In this document: piece after piece, positions 32,896-34,155 of the stretch
Layout of the letters: each line of letters opens with the position of its first letter
How positions within the stretch are numbered: the first letter of the stretch is position 1
Assembly: GCA_018971365.1 (NCBI GenBank)
Contig: JAGXAZ010000006.1
Coordinates: 1 to 34,155, forward strand
Length of the DNA: 34,155 nt
DNA from: Gammaproteobacteria bacterium
Lineage (GTDB): Bacteria; Pseudomonadota; Gammaproteobacteria; Natronospirales; REEB76
Direction: 5' to 3'
Position numbers and translations under genes: made by a program
Notes under the pieces: model-generated
Database searches by the model: none
What the model saw: the letters and a program-made list of their open reading frames with translations, nothing else
What the model was told of the DNA's origin: nothing

Positions 32896-34155
32896 TCAGG
32901 CCGACTCTCCGCGGCTCGTGACCTCGCTGGCAAGCCGCCGGGCGAATTCCTCGATTTTGAGGCTGCCCAAGTCGTTGCCGGCGCGGGTGCGCACCGCCAC
33001 GGAACCTGATTCCTGCTCCCGGTCGCCCGCCACCAGAAGGTAGGGGACGCGCTGGAGCGTGTGTTCGCGGATTTTAAGGCCGATCTTCTCGTTTCTCAAG
33101 TCGGCTTCCACCCGAAGCCCCTGATTTTTCAGGATTTCGGTGACCCGGCTTGCATAGTCGTCCTGCCGGCTGGTAATGGTCAGGACTACCGCCTGCACCG
33201 GGGCCAGCCAGGCCGGAAAACGGCCGGCATGATGTTCCATGAGGATGCCCAAGAATCGTTCCATGGAGCCCACAATCGCACGGTGCAACATCACTGGCAC
33301 ATGCCGGGCACCGTCCTCACCCACGTATTCGGCGCCCAAACGGCCCGGCATCGAGAAGTCCACTTGCATGGTGCCCACCTGCCAGGATCGGCCGATGGAA
33401 TCCTTCATGTGGTACTCGATTTTCGGTCCGTAGAAGGCGCCCTCGCCCGGCAGTTCCTGCCACTCTATCTTGCATGCGCCCAGTGCCTGGCGGAGTGCGG
33501 TCTCAGCCTTGTCCCAGACCTCATCGGAGCCGATACGCTGGCCGGCACTCGGGCGCAGAGCGAGTTTCACGCCGATAGCGGGGAAACCGAAGTCGCCGTA
33601 CACGCGCATCGCTTGGCGATGGAATGCCACTACTTCGCTCTCGATCTGGTCCTCGGCACAGAAGATGTGGCCATCGTCCTGCACGAAGCCGCGCACCCGC
33701 ATCAATCCATGCAGCGCGCCGGAGGGCTCATTGCGGATGCAGGAGCCGAATTCGCCATAGCGAATCGGCAGTTCGCGGTAGCTGTGCAGCCCGTGTTTGT
33801 ACACCAGCACATGGCCCGGGCAATTCATGGGCTTGAGGGCGTAGTCGCGGTTTTCCGATGCCGTGGTAAACATGTTGGCACGATAGTTTTGCCAGTGGCC
33901 GGTTTTTTCCCACAGGCTCTTGTCGAGAATCTGCGGACAGCGGATTTCCTGATAACCGCTGTCGCGGTACACGGTGCGCAGATACTGCTCAACCGCCTGC
34001 CATATCGCCCAACCCTTGGCGTGCCAGAACACCATGCCGGGCGCTTCTTCCTGGGTATGGAACAGATCCAGCTCACGGCCGAGACGCCGATGGTCGCGCT
34101 TTTCCGCTTCCTCCAGCCGGGTCAGATATTCAGTGAGTGCTTTCTTGTCCGCCCA
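32896..34155 (-). CDS. thrS: Threonine-tRNA ligase, C-terminal two thirds (runs off the window)
   Basis: The frame is open from the right edge ([26 protein letters not shown]) to a TGA at 32896, 419 residues of an enzyme usually near 640. The TGS and most of the editing domain lie outside. The class II core has [10 protein letters not shown], the motif 2 region [34 protein letters not shown] and motif 3 [15 protein letters not shown]. Zinc ligands are visible as Cys in MNCPGH, His in DDGHIF and His in VMLHRA. The anticodon-binding domain ([20 protein letters not shown] onwards) ends the protein. The track's ATG at 34035 is internal. It lies 57 bases before the infC ATC. Confidence 0.96.
   Translation of the reverse strand, partial: WADKKALTEYLTRLEEAEKRDHRRLGRELDLFHTQEEAPGMVFWHAKGWAIWQAVEQYLRTVYRDSGYQEIRCPQILDKSLWEKTGHWQNYRANMFTTASENRDYALKPMNCPGHVLVYKHGLHSYRELPIRYGEFGSCIRNEPSGALHGLMRVRGFVQDDGHIFCAEDQIESEVVAFHRQAMRVYGDFGFPAIGVKLALRPSAGQRIGSDEVWDKAETALRQALGACKIEWQELPGEGAFYGPKIEYHMKDSIGRSWQVGTMQVDFSMPGRLGAEYVGEDGARHVPVMLHRAIVGSMERFLGILMEHHAGRFPAWLAPVQAVVLTITSRQDDYASRVTEILKNQGLRVEADLRNEKIGLKIREHTLQRVPYLLVAGDREQESGSVAVRTRAGNDLGSLKIEEFARRLASEVTSRGESA

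Overview
The window reads as GC-rich chromosomal DNA of a gammaproteobacterium outside the Enterobacterales. The evidence is gene order. thrS-infC-rpmI-rplT-pheS-pheT-ihfA-merR-tRNA-Pro and fabD-fabG-acpP-fabF-pabB-pabC-mltG-tmk-holB-pilZ are both classic gammaproteobacterial arrangements, and a type II secretion pseudopilin operon lies between them. A Xanthomonadales/Nevskiales-like or related lineage is a guess only. I see no insertion sequence, prophage, integrase or CRISPR array. Most long ORFs in the supplied track are antisense or frame shadows caused by high GC.

Layout. Bases 1-1384 hold a divergent pair: the 5' part of an endonuclease/exonuclease/phosphatase-family gene (minus) and a ClsB-like cardiolipin synthase (plus). 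Bases 1695-6758 hold a fused Rieske/FAD reductase, an exported S9-family serine peptidase and a D-amino acid dehydrogenase overlapping the peptidase stop. Bases 6759-7137 are a gene-free convergent spacer with a 13-bp tandem repeat and two inverted repeats. Bases 7138-17807 form one long minus-strand cluster: rhombosortase, fabD, fabG, acpP, fabF, pabB, pabC, mltG, tmk, holB, pilZ and a TPR/aspartyl-asparaginyl hydroxylase. Most junctions overlap by 4-10 bases. Bases 17890-23446 are a plus-strand gspGHIJKLMN operon, divergent from the rhombosortase. Bases 23578-26916 encode a GAF-PAS-GGDEF-EAL protein of about 1,112 residues. Bases 26917-27339 have no secure gene. Bases 27340-34155 are tRNA-Pro(GGG) and the minus-strand translation operon, entered from within thrS at the right edge.

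How the parts fit. The fab cluster supplies malonyl-ACP transfer, ketoreduction, the carrier and condensation for fatty acid synthesis, then runs into p-aminobenzoate synthesis, a murein transglycosylase, dTMP kinase and the clamp-loader delta' subunit. The rhombosortase sits where plsX/fabH would often be and faces the type II secretion operon. This fits the known link between rhombosortases and GlyGly-CTERM proteins exported by type II secretion. The gsp set here lacks C, D, E and F, so the secretin, ATPase and platform protein must lie elsewhere if the system works.

No clearly new multi-gene system is evident. The best leads are: the rhombosortase with an altered oxyanion-site residue beside gspG-N; a PabB carrying the TrpE-like PIAGT motif; infC apparently starting at AUC; the TPR-hydroxylase coupled to pilZ; the peptidase-dadA pair; and several unexplained non-coding repeats and palindromes.
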